A stretch of DNA of 64,000 nt. Source: Flavobacteriaceae bacterium. Its GTDB lineage: Bacteria > Bacteroidota > Bacteroidia > Flavobacteriales > Flavobacteriaceae. This document shows positions 1 through 9,142 of this stretch, in pieces. The notes beneath the pieces are model-generated. The model did not search any database. It had not been told where the DNA came from and saw only the letters and a list, made by a program, of their open reading frames with translations. How positions within the stretch are numbered: position 1 is the first letter of the stretch; the number at the start of each line of letters is the position of its first letter. The stretch covers positions 62,001 to 126,000 of the forward strand of contig JAQWJJ010000007.1 of NCBI GenBank assembly GCA_029248405.1, in the 5' to 3' direction. Both the position numbers and the translations under genes were made by a program.

Positions 1-2
1 TT

Positions 3-1304
3 GAACGAGGAATTGACCCAAATGCCGTCGAATATGCTTTGATGCGTGCAGCACTACTCATCATCGAAATTGCTGGGGGTGAAATCTCAAGTGATGTTGT
101 CGACCTTTACCCTAAGAAGATCAATGACCATCAGGTTGTTTTGAATTTTGATACAGCACGACGCGTCATTGGTTGCGATTTACCAAAAGAAACCATCAAA
201 TCAATTCTGACTTCTCTGGACATCAAAATTAATAATGTTACAGAGACCAGTCTAGGAATGACCATCCCTGCGTTTCGGAATGATGTCACTAGAGAAGCTG
301 ACGTGATCGAAGAAATATTGCGTGTTTATGGCTATAACAATATCCCCACAACGACCAAACTCAATGCTTCCATCGCCAATTACCAAAAAATAGAAGATTT
401 TCAGGTCCAAAACCGAATAGGACAGCAGCTCGCTGCTCATGGGTTTTATGAGATGCTCAACAATTCACTGTCCCATCCTAAGTACAGTGAGTTGATTCAG
501 GAAATAGACCAAAGCCAGCGCATTGCCTTACTTAATCCGCTCAGTCAAGACCTAAGCGTATTGAGGCAATCAATGCTGTTTGGCGCTCTAGAAACGGTTG
601 CCTTCAACCTTAACAGGAGGGCAAACGCACTCAAGTTATTTGAATTTGGTTACACTTATGGACATGATGGGGCTTATCAGGAGGCGCAGCACCTCACTTT
701 GGCTCTGGCAGGAAAACATAATGAAGATTCTTGGCATGGGCCAACCGCAACGACAAGTTTCTTCTTTTTAAAGAGTATGGTGCATCAATTACTGCAGTCG
801 GTAGGCATTCAATATACTGATGAAGCGGAATTGCCGCAAGGATTATGGAGCGAGGGCTTGGTCATCAATGTTGCTCATAAGCCTCTTGTACGTTATGGCG
901 TCGTTGATCAAAAATTGACCAAGCACTTTTCTATCGACACACCTGTACTCTATGCGGATTTTGATTGGGATGCGCTCCTTAGTGCCATAGCAACCAACGC
1001 TATATTGGTTGCGCCAATCCCTAAATTTCCGCAAGTCAAAAGAGATTTTGCACTATTGGTTGACGATCAGGTGCGCTTCGCTGATTTAAAGCAGGCTGCA
1101 TTCAAAACAGAACGTCATCTGTTGAAAGAAGTTTCCTTATTCGATGTCTACGTCGGAAAGAACTTACCTCAAGGCAAGAAAAGCTACGCCCTTAGCTTTA
1201 CCCTTCAGGACCAAAACAAAACACTGACCGATAAACAGATCGACAAAATAATGGGACGCCTCAAAAGCGCCTTTGAATCAGAATACGGTGCAACATTGCG
1301 TTAA
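3..1304 (+). CDS. pheT: Phenylalanine--tRNA ligase beta subunit, 3' part
   Basis: This is the C-terminal 433 residues of PheT; the frame is open to the window edge, so roughly the first half of the usual ~800-residue protein lies upstream. PheT pairs with PheS in a cytoplasmic tetramer that charges tRNA-Phe. Visible are a B5-type domain (early residues, with VIEEILRVYGYNNIP typical of its end), the catalytic-like core (SHPKYSEL to about residue 300), and a C-terminal anticodon-binding FDX-ACB domain of about 94 residues beginning FPQVKRDFALLVDD. The DUF2007 gene follows after 33 bases on the same strand. Nothing looks broken. Confidence 0.96.
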   Translation, partial: ERGIDPNAVEYALMRAALLIIEIAGGEISSDVVDLYPKKINDHQVVLNFDTARRVIGCDLPKETIKSILTSLDIKINNVTETSLGMTIPAFRNDVTREADVIEEILRVYGYNNIPTTTKLNASIANYQKIEDFQVQNRIGQQLAAHGFYEMLNNSLSHPKYSELIQEIDQSQRIALLNPLSQDLSVLRQSMLFGALETVAFNLNRRANALKLFEFGYTYGHDGAYQEAQHLTLALAGKHNEDSWHGPTATTSFFFLKSMVHQLLQSVGIQYTDEAELPQGLWSEGLVINVAHKPLVRYGVVDQKLTKHFSIDTPVLYADFDWDALLSAIATNAILVAPIPKFPQVKRDFALLVDDQVRFADLKQAAFKTERHLLKEVSLFDVYVGKNLPQGKKSYALSFTLQDQNKTLTDKQIDKIMGRLKSAFESEYGATLR

Positions 1305-1337
1305 GTCCTTTTTCATTTGACCCTAAAAAAACAGACC

Positions 1338-1550
1338 ATGAAGCGAATTTATACAGGACCTTCCTTAATTGCTAGAGCGATCGTCGCTGAACTCAACGAT
1401 ATAGGCATTGCGCCTATTGAGCGCAACGACATGCAAAGTAGTGCGCTGGCTGGTTTTGGAAGTGCCATCCCTGACCAACTGCAGCTGTTCGTGCGAGAAG
1501 ATCAAGAAAATAAGGCCCGTCTTGTGGTGGAGAAATTTGCCGCGCTTTAA
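1338..1550 (+). CDS. DUF2007 family small protein (putative signal-transducing)
   Basis: A 70-residue protein resembling the DUF2007 family, a PII-like ferredoxin-fold domain of unknown role. The core reads as GPSLIARAIVAELNDIGI, followed by an AGFGSAIPDQLQLFV segment, as in family members. I chose the ATG at 1338 (MKRIYTGPS) over an in-frame TTG at 1317 because the family starts directly with this strand. It lies 33 bases after pheT and may be co-transcribed. Its last 4 bases overlap the end of the convergent ABC-F gene, so the two transcripts must overlap or share a termination site. Confidence 0.8.
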   Translation: MKRIYTGPSLIARAIVAELNDIGIAPIERNDMQSSALAGFGSAIPDQLQLFVREDQENKARLVVEKFAAL

Positions 1551-3166
1551 ACCGCGTACATACTCTGACGCAGTTCCTTTATTTTCTTGTCACTCATATA
1601 ATCATCAAAAGTCATATAACGGTCTATCAGCCCTTTTGGTGTCAGCTCCACGACTCTATTGCCAACGGTTTGCGCAAATTCATGGTCATGTGTCGTGAGC
1701 AAGACTGTTCCTTTGAAATTTTTCAAAGAATTATTAAACGCCGTTATTGATTCCAGGTCCAGGTGGTTAGTCGGCTCGTCGAGCATGACTACATTGGCTC
1801 TGATCATCATCATGCGGCTGAGCATACATCTTACTTTTTCTCCTCCTGAAAGTACTTTACACGTCTTGAGCGCCTCATCACCGCTAAAAAGCATTTTACC
1901 CAAAAATCCACGCAAGTGAACTTCTTCTTTCTCTTCCTCTGTCTTGGCCCATTGTCTTAACCAATCCACCAGGCTATAGTCTTTGTCGAAGAACGGACTA
2001 TTATCGAGCGGCAAATAGCTCTGAGCGGTAGTGACCCCCCAGGAAAACGTCCCTGAGGCCGCCTTGATATTATTGTTGATGATTTCGTAAAATGCTGTAG
2101 ACGCACGAGAATCTTTTGAATAGATCACCACCTTATCGCCTTTAGATAAATTTAAATCCAAACCACTAAATAGCAATTCGCCGTCTTGTTCTGCAGAAAG
2201 CCCTTCAATATTCAATATCTGATCACCCGCTTCACGCTCACGGTCAAAAATAATCGCAGGATAACGACGACTTGAGGGTTTGATCTCGTCTATATTGAGT
2301 TTTTCAAGCATTTTCTTTCGGGATGTGGCTTGTTTACTTTTGGCCACATTGGCACTGAATCGCATGATGAATTCCTGAAGCTCCTTTTTCTTCTCTTCAG
2401 ATTTTTTATTCTGTTGTGCCCTTTGACGTGCTGCCAATTGGCTGCTTTCGTACCAGAAAGTGTAATTACCACTGAAGTGGTTGATTTTACTAAAATCAAT
2501 ATCGCTAATGTGGGTACAGACCGCATCCAAAAAGTGACGGTCGTGTGAGACCACAATGACACACTTATCGTAATTGGCCAGAAAATGTTCAAGCCAAGCG
2601 ATCGTTTCATAGTCCAAATCATTGGTCGGCTCATCCATAATCAGCACATCCGGTGCACCAAATAGGGCTTGAGCCAAAAGCACGCGGACCTTTTGCTTCC
2701 CATCTAAATCGGACATTAGGGTGTAGTGAAAATCTTCTTTGATGCCCAAACTGGACAGTAATGCCGCTGCATCGCTATCGGCATTCCATCCATTCATCTC
2801 TTCAAAAGCAACTTGAAGCTCACCAATTTTCTCGGCATTTTCATCTGTATAATCTGCATAAAGGGCATCGATCTGGGCCTTCAATGCGTAGAGGTCTTTG
2901 TTGCCTCGAACTACCGTTTCCAGAACGGTAAAAGCATCACAGGCATTGTGATCTTGCTCCAAAACACTCATGCGCTTTCCGGGCTCCAAATGGACATGGC
3001 CTGATGTTGGGTCTTGTTTGCCCGCCATGATTTTGAGAAAGGTGGATTTCCCAGCGCCATTGGCACCGATAATGCCATAGCAATTGCCTTGAACAAATTG
3101 TGTGTTGACCTCGTCGAACAAAATACGCTTGCCAAATTGAACAGATAAGTTGGATACCGAAAGCAT
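1547..3166 (-). CDS. ABC-F family ATPase (YbiT-like)
   Basis: A soluble 539-residue protein with two ABC ATPase domains and no membrane segments, the layout of ABC-F proteins that act on the ribosome. Domain 1 has Walker A GANGAGKST and Walker B LIMDEPTNDLD; domain 2 has the signature VLSGGEKVRC and Walker B VMLDEPTNHLD. The linker between them is basic and helical. The first domain's signature is degenerate (LDGKQK instead of LSGGE), which is also the case in E. coli YbiT. The start is MLSVSNLSV at 3166; the frame stays open further upstream, but that stretch contains a promoter box (3189-3196) and matches no family sequence. The substrate or ribosomal condition it senses cannot be read from sequence. 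Confidence 0.9.
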   Translation of the reverse strand: MLSVSNLSVQFGKRILFDEVNTQFVQGNCYGIIGANGAGKSTFLKIMAGKQDPTSGHVHLEPGKRMSVLEQDHNACDAFTVLETVVRGNKDLYALKAQIDALYADYTDENAEKIGELQVAFEEMNGWNADSDAAALLSSLGIKEDFHYTLMSDLDGKQKVRVLLAQALFGAPDVLIMDEPTNDLDYETIAWLEHFLANYDKCVIVVSHDRHFLDAVCTHISDIDFSKINHFSGNYTFWYESSQLAARQRAQQNKKSEEKKKELQEFIMRFSANVAKSKQATSRKKMLEKLNIDEIKPSSRRYPAIIFDREREAGDQILNIEGLSAEQDGELLFSGLDLNLSKGDKVVIYSKDSRASTAFYEIINNNIKAASGTFSWGVTTAQSYLPLDNSPFFDKDYSLVDWLRQWAKTEEEKEEVHLRGFLGKMLFSGDEALKTCKVLSGGEKVRCMLSRMMMIRANVVMLDEPTNHLDLESITAFNNSLKNFKGTVLLTTHDHEFAQTVGNRVVELTPKGLIDRYMTFDDYMSDKKIKELRQSMYAV

Positions 3167-3188
3167 GAATGTCTTGTTTAATTTTTTG

Positions 3189-3196
3189 CAAAAATA
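3189..3196 (-). promoter_or_regulatory. -7 promoter box for the ABC-F gene
   Basis: Reads TATTTTTG on the minus strand, matching the Bacteroidota TAnnTTTG element, 22 bases before the chosen ATG at 3166. No clear TTG is seen at the -33 position. It supports starting the ABC-F protein downstream of this point. Confidence 0.5.
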
Positions 3197-3274
3197 GCCA
3201 ATTATTGAGAGAATTAAAGGGTTGCTCCCCAAATACTTTAACGCCTCATTAACAGAATGCATCAGCGATACCTC

Positions 3275-3282
3275 TATTTTTG
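3275..3282 (+). promoter_or_regulatory. -7 promoter box for the 3301 lipoprotein
   Basis: TATTTTTG on the plus strand, 18 bases before the ATG at 3301, fits the TAnnTTTG consensus. No good -33 TTG is visible. Confidence 0.4.
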
Positions 3283-3300
3283 TAATAGTTAATTGAACTG

Positions 3301-4710
3301 ATGACATTGCGGCATTATCTCTTTATTTTATTAGGTGTGGTCCTGTTGTCCTGCCAATCCAATGAAACTCCAGCTGTTTGCGGAAGTGCATGGATCGGTG
3401 GGCAGATTGTCAATCCCAAGCAAGACTATGTCATCATTTCACATAATCGCAATACCTTAGACACAGTATATCTTGACCAACGCAATTCATTTCTCTATAA
3501 AATCCCCTCAGCAGAACCTGGCTTATATTTTTTTAGGCATTTTGAATACCAGGCCCTATTTTTAGAACCAGGCGACAGTGTGATGCTGCGGGTCAATACA
3601 ATCGAATTTGATGAATCATTAACTTATACAGGGCGGGGATCTGCCAAGAATAATTTTTTGACAGAACTTTTCTTGCTCAATGAATCTTTAGATCAGTCTT
3701 TGGCCGATTATAATAGACTAAGTCCGGATATTTTTCAAGCCACTATAGATTCTGTCAAAACGAACCGACTGAATTTTCTCCAAGACTTTATTGAGACCAA
3801 CGACGTCTCAGATGAGTTCTTGACCATGGCTCATGCCGCCATTGATTACGCCATTTTTGCCAAAAACGAGCTTTATCTCTCGGCCAATTACCGCAAGCAA
3901 CAGTACGATGAGAGTGTCGTCATTCCAGAATCGTTTTTCAAGTATCGATCGAAAATTGACTTGGGCCATGAGCATCTGAGGACCTATTATCCGTACTTCC
4001 GTTGTGTTGGCTATTACCTGGACAATTTGGCCTTTCTGAACTATCGTCAAACTGAGGCCTTTGATCGGCGGTCATTCACACACACATGGCACAAAATCGA
4101 CTTGATCGACCAAATGATCACCAATGACTCTCTCAAGCATAGCCTTTTGAACGTCACGGTGGCCTCCTATTTCATGCATGCCGATAAAATCGATCAAGAA
4201 AAACGAATGTTGACCAAGTTCAAAGCCCTGAACCAAAGTTCCAACGACCTTAAAATGATGGAGTCATTAGCCAATTCTACAATGAAATTGGCCCCAGGCA
4301 ATAAAGTGCCAGAAGTCGCTTTGGTCAATAAACAAAATGAAACAGTCGCCATCAGTGCCATTATAAAACGACCCAGTGTCTTCTTTTTTTGGTCGTTAAA
4401 CTCCTCACGACACTACAAAAAAATTCATCTTCGGGTCGAGGAACTTGCCGCTAAATATCCAGAATACGATTTTATAGGCCTCAATGTAGATGATCAGTTC
4501 AAGAAATGGCAACGACTTGTCACACACCAGAACTTCAAAACAGGCTCAGAATATCAATTTGATGACTTCAATCAGGCGGAAATGGCCTTGCTGGTTAACT
4601 CTGTCAACCGTTCTATGGTGGTCTCTGCCAAGGGTAAGGTCCTCAATGCCAACATCAATATATTTGGCATGAAAATAGAACAGGAGCTATTGAACTATTT
4701 AAATCAATAA
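3301..4710 (+). CDS. Lipoprotein with C-terminal thioredoxin-like fold lacking the active cysteines
   Basis: A 469-residue envelope protein. The N-terminus is a lipoprotein signal with Cys18 in LLSC. Residues ~25-110 look like the beta-rich N-terminal domain found in Bacteroidota TlpA-type proteins (IGGQIVNPKQDYVIIS, FLEPGDSVMLRV), followed by a helical region. The last ~130 residues look thioredoxin-like (SVFFFWSLNSSRHYKKI, then YDFIGLNVDD), but the WCxxC site is replaced by WSLNSS, so it should not do disulfide chemistry. A binding or structural role is inference. It is divergent from the ABC-F gene and convergent with the transaldolase gene. Confidence 0.72.
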   Translation: MTLRHYLFILLGVVLLSCQSNETPAVCGSAWIGGQIVNPKQDYVIISHNRNTLDTVYLDQRNSFLYKIPSAEPGLYFFRHFEYQALFLEPGDSVMLRVNTIEFDESLTYTGRGSAKNNFLTELFLLNESLDQSLADYNRLSPDIFQATIDSVKTNRLNFLQDFIETNDVSDEFLTMAHAAIDYAIFAKNELYLSANYRKQQYDESVVIPESFFKYRSKIDLGHEHLRTYYPYFRCVGYYLDNLAFLNYRQTEAFDRRSFTHTWHKIDLIDQMITNDSLKHSLLNVTVASYFMHADKIDQEKRMLTKFKALNQSSNDLKMMESLANSTMKLAPGNKVPEVALVNKQNETVAISAIIKRPSVFFFWSLNSSRHYKKIHLRVEELAAKYPEYDFIGLNVDDQFKKWQRLVTHQNFKTGSEYQFDDFNQAEMALLVNSVNRSMVVSAKGKVLNANINIFGMKIEQELLNYLNQ

Positions 4711-4736
4711 CTCCTGTAGCTTTTTGACCATATGGT

Positions 4737-5390
4737 CTAATTTCCTTTTTTGTAATCAGCCAAGAATTTTGCCAAACCAATGTCCGTCAAAGGATGATTA
4801 AGCAGCCCTTCAATAGAAGAAAGTGGCCCTGTCATTACATCAGCACCGATTTTAGCACATTCTAAGACATGCATCGTATGGCGTACTGAAGCGGCCAATA
4901 TCTGCGTGGCAAACCCATAGTTGTCATAAATGAGGCGTATCTCTTCTATCAAATGTAACCCATCAGTTGAGATGTCATCTAAACGGCCAATAAAAGGAGA
5001 GACATAGGTTGCTCCTGCCTTCGCCGCCAGTAAAGCCTGGCCTGATGAAAAGACTAAGGTGCAGTTGGTACGGATCCCACGATCAGAAAAATACTTAATC
5101 GCTTTGATGCCTTCTTTAATCATTGGGACTTTCACCACAATTTGATCGTGTAAAGCAGCCAATTCTTCGCCTTCTTTAATCATTCCGTCAAAATCGGTGG
5201 CGATCACCTCGGCAGATACGTCGCCCGTGACGATCCCGCAGATGTCCACATAGTGTTTCAAAATGGCGTCACGACCTGTGATGCCCTCTTTAGCCATGAG
5301 CGAGGGATTGGTGGTCACACCATCCAAAACCCCGAGGTCTTGCGCTTCTTTAATTTGGTCGAGATTCGCGGTATCAATAAAAAATTTCAT
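4737..5390 (-). CDS. tal: Transaldolase, short TalC/MipB type
   Basis: A 217-residue class I aldolase of the small transaldolase/fructose-6-phosphate aldolase family. It moves a dihydroxyacetone unit between sugar phosphates in the non-oxidative pentose phosphate pathway in the cytoplasm. Seen: [16 protein letters not shown] start, [13 protein letters not shown], and the Schiff-base lysine Lys87 in IVVKVPM, then [20 protein letters not shown] and SPFIGRLDD. The start is the ATG at 5390; upstream in-frame sequence is unlike the family. Short-family members cannot be assigned to transaldolase or F6P aldolase with certainty from sequence, but Bacteroidota homologues are usually called transaldolase. 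Confidence 0.93.
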   Translation of the reverse strand: MKFFIDTANLDQIKEAQDLGVLDGVTTNPSLMAKEGITGRDAILKHYVDICGIVTGDVSAEVIATDFDGMIKEGEELAALHDQIVVKVPMIKEGIKAIKYFSDRGIRTNCTLVFSSGQALLAAKAGATYVSPFIGRLDDISTDGLHLIEEIRLIYDNYGFATQILAASVRHTMHVLECAKIGADVMTGPLSSIEGLLNHPLTDIGLAKFLADYKKGN

Positions 5391-5487
5391 AATAGTGGTT
5401 GGTTTAAGGTGTAAAAATAAATCAAGTTTATGCCCTAGCAAATAGGAGCCCATAAAAGTTTCTCAACGACTTGTCCACAAAACAATA

Positions 5488-6291
5488 TTATAAATTGTAA
5501 TGGCGCATGATCAAGCGCTCATAAACCTTCTGGGGCAATATCATTTTAAGCACGATAGAAAACTTTTGTAACCAAGTCCCTACTCTGTAATGCGGTTTGG
5601 GCTGACTCGTGTTGATGATTTTTAATACCATGTCCGCCATCGGCTGAGGATTTTTGGCCTTATGAACATGATCGTCCATGAGTCTTAATGTTTTTTGAAA
5701 ATCATCATGATATGGAGAGGCTTTCGCTGCGGGAGTATGGAAACGACTTTCCGCAATATTAGTGGCGAAATCTCCTGGAGCAACAGCGGTAAGTTGCACG
5801 TTAAAAGGAGCAAGTTCCATCCTGTAAGCCTCTGTGATGACTTCTAATGCAGATTTAGTAGCGGAATAAACGCCACGAAACGGTAAGCCCATATAGGCGG
5901 CGATCGACGTAATATTAATCACCAATCCGTATTTCTGTTGTCTCATTTGTGGCAGCACGGCATTTAATAAGGCTATAGGACCAAAAAAGTTGGTTTCGAA
6001 AGCTGCTTTGCTCGTCTCAATCGGTGTCTCTTCCAAGGGCCCTGTAATTCCAGCACCTGCATTATTGACCAAGACATCCAAGCGATCATGTTTGGCTATT
6101 ATTTGGTCCAGAACAGCACTGAAAGTTTGAGATTTATGCAAATCCAAGGCCAGTAGCTCAAAAGGCAAGTCTTTGTAATTATTGGGCGTCCGGCTCGTGC
6201 CATAAACGACAAAACCATTTTGATGCAGGTTCAGTGCAATCGAACGACCAATTCCTGATGAGGCTCCAGTAACTAAAACAACTTTTGACAT
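5488..6291 (-). CDS. SDR family NAD(P)-dependent oxidoreductase
   Basis: A 267-residue classical short-chain dehydrogenase. The Rossmann cofactor motif is TGASSGIG (residues 8-15), NNAG is at 76-79, and the catalytic set is Ser129, Tyr142 and Lys146 in VYSATKSALE. Arg33-type residues after beta strand 2 (GTSRTP) hint at NADPH use, which is inference. The C-terminal ~50 residues (WLQKFSIVLKMILPQKVYERLI) may form an amphipathic helix close to membrane. The substrate is not recognisable. It is downstream of the SRP RNA gene on the same strand and upstream of transaldolase, with about 100 bases between. Confidence 0.88.
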   Translation of the reverse strand: MSKVVLVTGASSGIGRSIALNLHQNGFVVYGTSRTPNNYKDLPFELLALDLHKSQTFSAVLDQIIAKHDRLDVLVNNAGAGITGPLEETPIETSKAAFETNFFGPIALLNAVLPQMRQQKYGLVINITSIAAYMGLPFRGVYSATKSALEVITEAYRMELAPFNVQLTAVAPGDFATNIAESRFHTPAAKASPYHDDFQKTLRLMDDHVHKAKNPQPMADMVLKIINTSQPKPHYRVGTWLQKFSIVLKMILPQKVYERLIMRHYNL

Positions 6292-6345
6292 GTCTCGGAC
6301 TTAAAAAACAAAGATGAGTTTTTGTCGGGAAGAAAACAAAAAAAT

Positions 6346-6439
6346 GGCAAGTACACTACATCACACCGCTACGACCATCGACCCTTGCTGCGTTCCCGCC
6401 CTGGGGGATTAAACAGGAGCTGGTTGTGTAGGACTTGCC
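6346..6439 (-). ncRNA. ffs: Signal recognition particle RNA, small bacterial (4.5S) type
   Basis: Read on the minus strand, the ~94-base RNA begins GGCAAGTCC and ends GTACTTGCC, so the two ends pair as the closing helix. The apical part carries the conserved SRP core CAGGGCGGGAACGCAGCAAG, which holds the asymmetric loop bound by Ffh. A promoter with TATATTTG lies 4 bases upstream of the inferred first base, consistent with transcription starting at the first G. SRP RNA plus Ffh targets nascent inner-membrane and secreted proteins to SecYEG. No protein-coding frame covers the region. Exact ends are inferred from the terminal helix. Confidence 0.9.
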
Positions 6440-6443
6440 GATG

Positions 6444-6474
6444 CAAATATACAGTGCTTTTTAAGGTCCCACAA
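6444..6474 (-). promoter_or_regulatory. ffs promoter (TTG-N20-TATATTTG)
   Basis: On the minus strand TTG (6472-6474) is followed after 20 bases by TATATTTG (6444-6451), a near-ideal Bacteroidota promoter. The next G at 6439 begins the SRP RNA. This fixes the spacing between the -7 box and the start of transcription at about 4 bases for this genome. Confidence 0.75.
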
Positions 6475-6526
6475 ACATTTTAAGCATCAATTAATATTGG
6501 TTATCTTGCCGCTAAATTTTGCACTG

Positions 6527-7564
6527 ATGCGGACGTATTTATCTGTACTTTTTTTGGCTTTTGTGACTCAGGTATTGATCCAATGTGGCTCTAAGACACA
6601 AGATCCAAAACAACTATTTTCGATAGAAATATCGCCCAAGAAAACCACATATACACTTGGCGATACCCTATCCTATACATTAGGGTCTAAAACGGACCTC
6701 AATGCTCATTCTATTTCGTGGCAGTTCGACGGTGTCCCTATAGAAGAGCAGCATTCTTTAGCGGATTTAAAACTTGGCAAACATTCGGTCAGCGCGCAAA
6801 TTTCAACACCCCAAGGTGACTTTAAGATCAAACAACAACTATTAATCGTGGCCGCGGCCCCACCGCAACGATACACGTATAAAATTTTAGAACGATACAC
6901 CCACGACATCAAAGCCTATACTCAAGGATTAGAGTTTTATCAAGACACCTTGTATGAAGGTACGGGACAATACGGTGCGTCAACATTGAGACAGCTTGAC
7001 CTCAAACAAGGCAAAGTGCTCAAGCAAAATACACTAGACAATAGATATTTTGGTGAGGGCATCACCTTGATGGGAGATAAAATTTATCAACTGACTTGGC
7101 GCGCAAACACCGGCTTGGTCTACGACCGAAACACTTTTGAATTGATTGATGAATTTCAATATGACCAGAGTCGTCAAGGTTGGGGCTTATGCAATGATGG
7201 TCAATACTTGTACAAAAGTGATGGCACCGAAAAAATTTGGCGTCTGGACCCCAACACCCACAAAGAAATAGACCACATCGAGATTTACACCAATAAATTC
7301 GTGATTGATCAAATTAACGAACTTGAATGGGTTGATGGAAAAATATACGCCAATATATACCAGAAAGATGCCGTCGCGATTGTTGACCCGGCCACAGGTG
7401 CCGTAGAAGGGGTGATCAACCTTAAGGGGTTGCAAAAAGAAGTCACACAGCATGCCGCATTGGATGTTTTAAATGGCATCGCCTACAATGGCAGCCCTGG
7501 GATATTGTATATTACAGGTAAAAATTGGGACACCCTTTTCAAAATTCAAATCATTGAAAAATAG
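6527..7564 (+). CDS. Glutaminyl-peptide cyclotransferase-like lipoprotein
   Basis: A 345-residue lipoprotein (signal MRTYLSVLFLAFVTQVLIQC, lipidated Cys20). Residues ~25-105 form a beta-rich, Ig-like extension. Residues ~110-345 match the bacterial glutamine cyclotransferase family, a five-bladed propeller that cyclises N-terminal glutamine to pyroglutamate: AYTQGLEF, LYEGTGQYGAST, YFGEGITLMGDKIYQLTW, GWGLCNDGQYLYKSDGT and LEWVDGKIYANIYQ are seen. The ATG at 6527 begins the signal peptide; an in-frame TTG at 6497 would spoil it. Expected in the outer membrane or periplasm. The physiological substrate is unknown. Confidence 0.88.
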   Translation: MRTYLSVLFLAFVTQVLIQCGSKTQDPKQLFSIEISPKKTTYTLGDTLSYTLGSKTDLNAHSISWQFDGVPIEEQHSLADLKLGKHSVSAQISTPQGDFKIKQQLLIVAAAPPQRYTYKILERYTHDIKAYTQGLEFYQDTLYEGTGQYGASTLRQLDLKQGKVLKQNTLDNRYFGEGITLMGDKIYQLTWRANTGLVYDRNTFELIDEFQYDQSRQGWGLCNDGQYLYKSDGTEKIWRLDPNTHKEIDHIEIYTNKFVIDQINELEWVDGKIYANIYQKDAVAIVDPATGAVEGVINLKGLQKEVTQHAALDVLNGIAYNGSPGILYITGKNWDTLFKIQIIEK

Positions 7565-7606
7565 AAATCACCGCTAAATAAAGACGTCAAAACACCCACC
7601 CCACCC

Positions 7607-9142
7607 ATGAAATTAAGCACTCTATTTCTTATTTTATCTGTCATTCTTTGGAGTTCTTGCCGGACTGATTTCGATGCTGTTGAAAGCACAGGCAATCTTC
7701 GCTTTTCCCAGGACACCTTGTTCTTAGATACTGTTTTTTCTCAAATCGGTTCAAGCACCTACACTCTGAAGGTGTATAATTCGAGCAACAACACCATTAA
7801 TATTCCTACTGTCGGCTTGGCTCAAGGTGAAGCATCAAATTACAGACTTAATGTCGATGGACAACCCGGCAAAACATTCTCAGACGTTCAGATCCTGCCT
7901 AAGGACAGTATTTTTGTGTTTATCGAAACCACTGTCGATGGCATTGATCCCGATAATGGCAATCAATTGCTCTACGAAGATCAATTGGTTTTTGATCAAG
8001 GCAATAATGCACAAAGGGTCACCCTCATTACGCTGATTCAAGATGCGCACTTTTTGTTCCCTGAGCCATTAGGGGAGGGCATTTACGAAACGTTGGATTT
8101 AGGAGATGATGTCGTTATAGACGGATTTTTCTTGGATGAAAGCGAACTGAATTTTACGAACGACAAACCCTATGTCATATATGGTTATGCGGCCGTCCCC
8201 GCCAATAAAACACTGACGATCGAAGCCGGGGCTCGAGTCCATTTCCATGAGAATAGTGGCATCATTGTGGCGTCAGGAGCGTCGCTCAAGGCTATGGGTG
8301 CACCAAGTCAAGATCCAGAATTGATGGAAAATGAAATCATCTTTGAAGGCGATCGACTAGAACCTAACTTTTCGGATATTCCAGGACAATGGGGCACTAT
8401 TTGGCTTACAGCGGGCAGCACCAATCATGAACTGAATCATACGACAATAAAGAATAACCTGGTCGGGATACTCATGGACAGCAACGACGGAGACCGCACA
8501 CTCACGCTCAAAAACGTACAAATTTATAATACAGTAACGGCTGGTCTGTTGGCAAGAACCGGGCACGTTTATGGCGAGAATGTGGTTGTCAGTAATGCAG
8601 GGCAATCTGCTTTGTCCCTCTCCCTGGGTGGAACATACGCATTCAACCATAGTACTTTTGCCAATTACTGGGCCAATAGCTTTAGATCGTTTCCTGCTGT
8701 TCAATTGTCCAATGCTCTTCCCATTAGTGACAGTGAGGTTTTAGTCAGTGATTTGATTGCTGCTGAATTTACCAATTGCATCATCTATGGCAGCGAACAA
8801 AGAGAACTCGGCTTATACCAAGAAAATGACGCTGCGTTTAACTTCCAATTCAAGCATTGTCTGATAAAATTCGAGGACCCACTTGACCTTTTCGCCGATC
8901 AGCCCGTTTACGATTTTACAAATACTGATCATTACCAACAAGTCCAAATTAACGGTGATCCTGTTTTTCAAAACACCAACCTTAATAATTACAACATTTC
9001 GGACTCTGATTCAGCAGCCAAAAACATTGGCAGCAGTCAAGGTGCAGAAATGACTCCATTGGACTTAAATGGCACTTTGCGCACAATAAATGCTCCCGAT
9101 GCGGGTGCTTACCAAGCCATTATTTTTCCTCCAGAAGATTAA
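7607..9142 (+). CDS. Lipoprotein with right-handed beta-helix region
   Basis: A 511-residue lipoprotein (WSSC, Cys19). Residues ~30-140 look like an immunoglobulin-like domain (DTLFLDTVFSQIGSSTYTLKVYN). The middle (~170-400) has the rhythm of a parallel beta-helix: strings such as NKTLTIEAGARVHFHENSGIIV, HTTIKNNLVGILMDSN and LTLKNVQIYNTVTAGLLA, typical of repeats that describe turns of a solenoid. The end (PLDLNGTLRTINAPDAGAYQ) resembles the closing segment of choice-of-anchor beta-helix proteins in Bacteroidota. No catalytic residues recognised. It is 42 bases behind the cyclotransferase gene, and its last 23 bases overlap the convergent acetyltransferase gene. Confidence 0.75.
   Translation: MKLSTLFLILSVILWSSCRTDFDAVESTGNLRFSQDTLFLDTVFSQIGSSTYTLKVYNSSNNTINIPTVGLAQGEASNYRLNVDGQPGKTFSDVQILPKDSIFVFIETTVDGIDPDNGNQLLYEDQLVFDQGNNAQRVTLITLIQDAHFLFPEPLGEGIYETLDLGDDVVIDGFFLDESELNFTNDKPYVIYGYAAVPANKTLTIEAGARVHFHENSGIIVASGASLKAMGAPSQDPELMENEIIFEGDRLEPNFSDIPGQWGTIWLTAGSTNHELNHTTIKNNLVGILMDSNDGDRTLTLKNVQIYNTVTAGLLARTGHVYGENVVVSNAGQSALSLSLGGTYAFNHSTFANYWANSFRSFPAVQLSNALPISDSEVLVSDLIAAEFTNCIIYGSEQRELGLYQENDAAFNFQFKHCLIKFEDPLDLFADQPVYDFTNTDHYQQVQINGDPVFQNTNLNNYNISDSDSAAKNIGSSQGAEMTPLDLNGTLRTINAPDAGAYQAIIFPPED

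Noticed and set aside
1547-3166. Degenerate first ABC signature in the ABC-F protein as damage
   Set aside because: YbiT-type proteins normally lack a canonical first signature, and the rest of the gene is intact.
3167-3307. A 47-codon upstream extension of the ABC-F frame
   Set aside because: It contains a promoter box for the ABC-F gene and the start region of the divergent lipoprotein, and ABC-F proteins begin at MLSVSNLSV.
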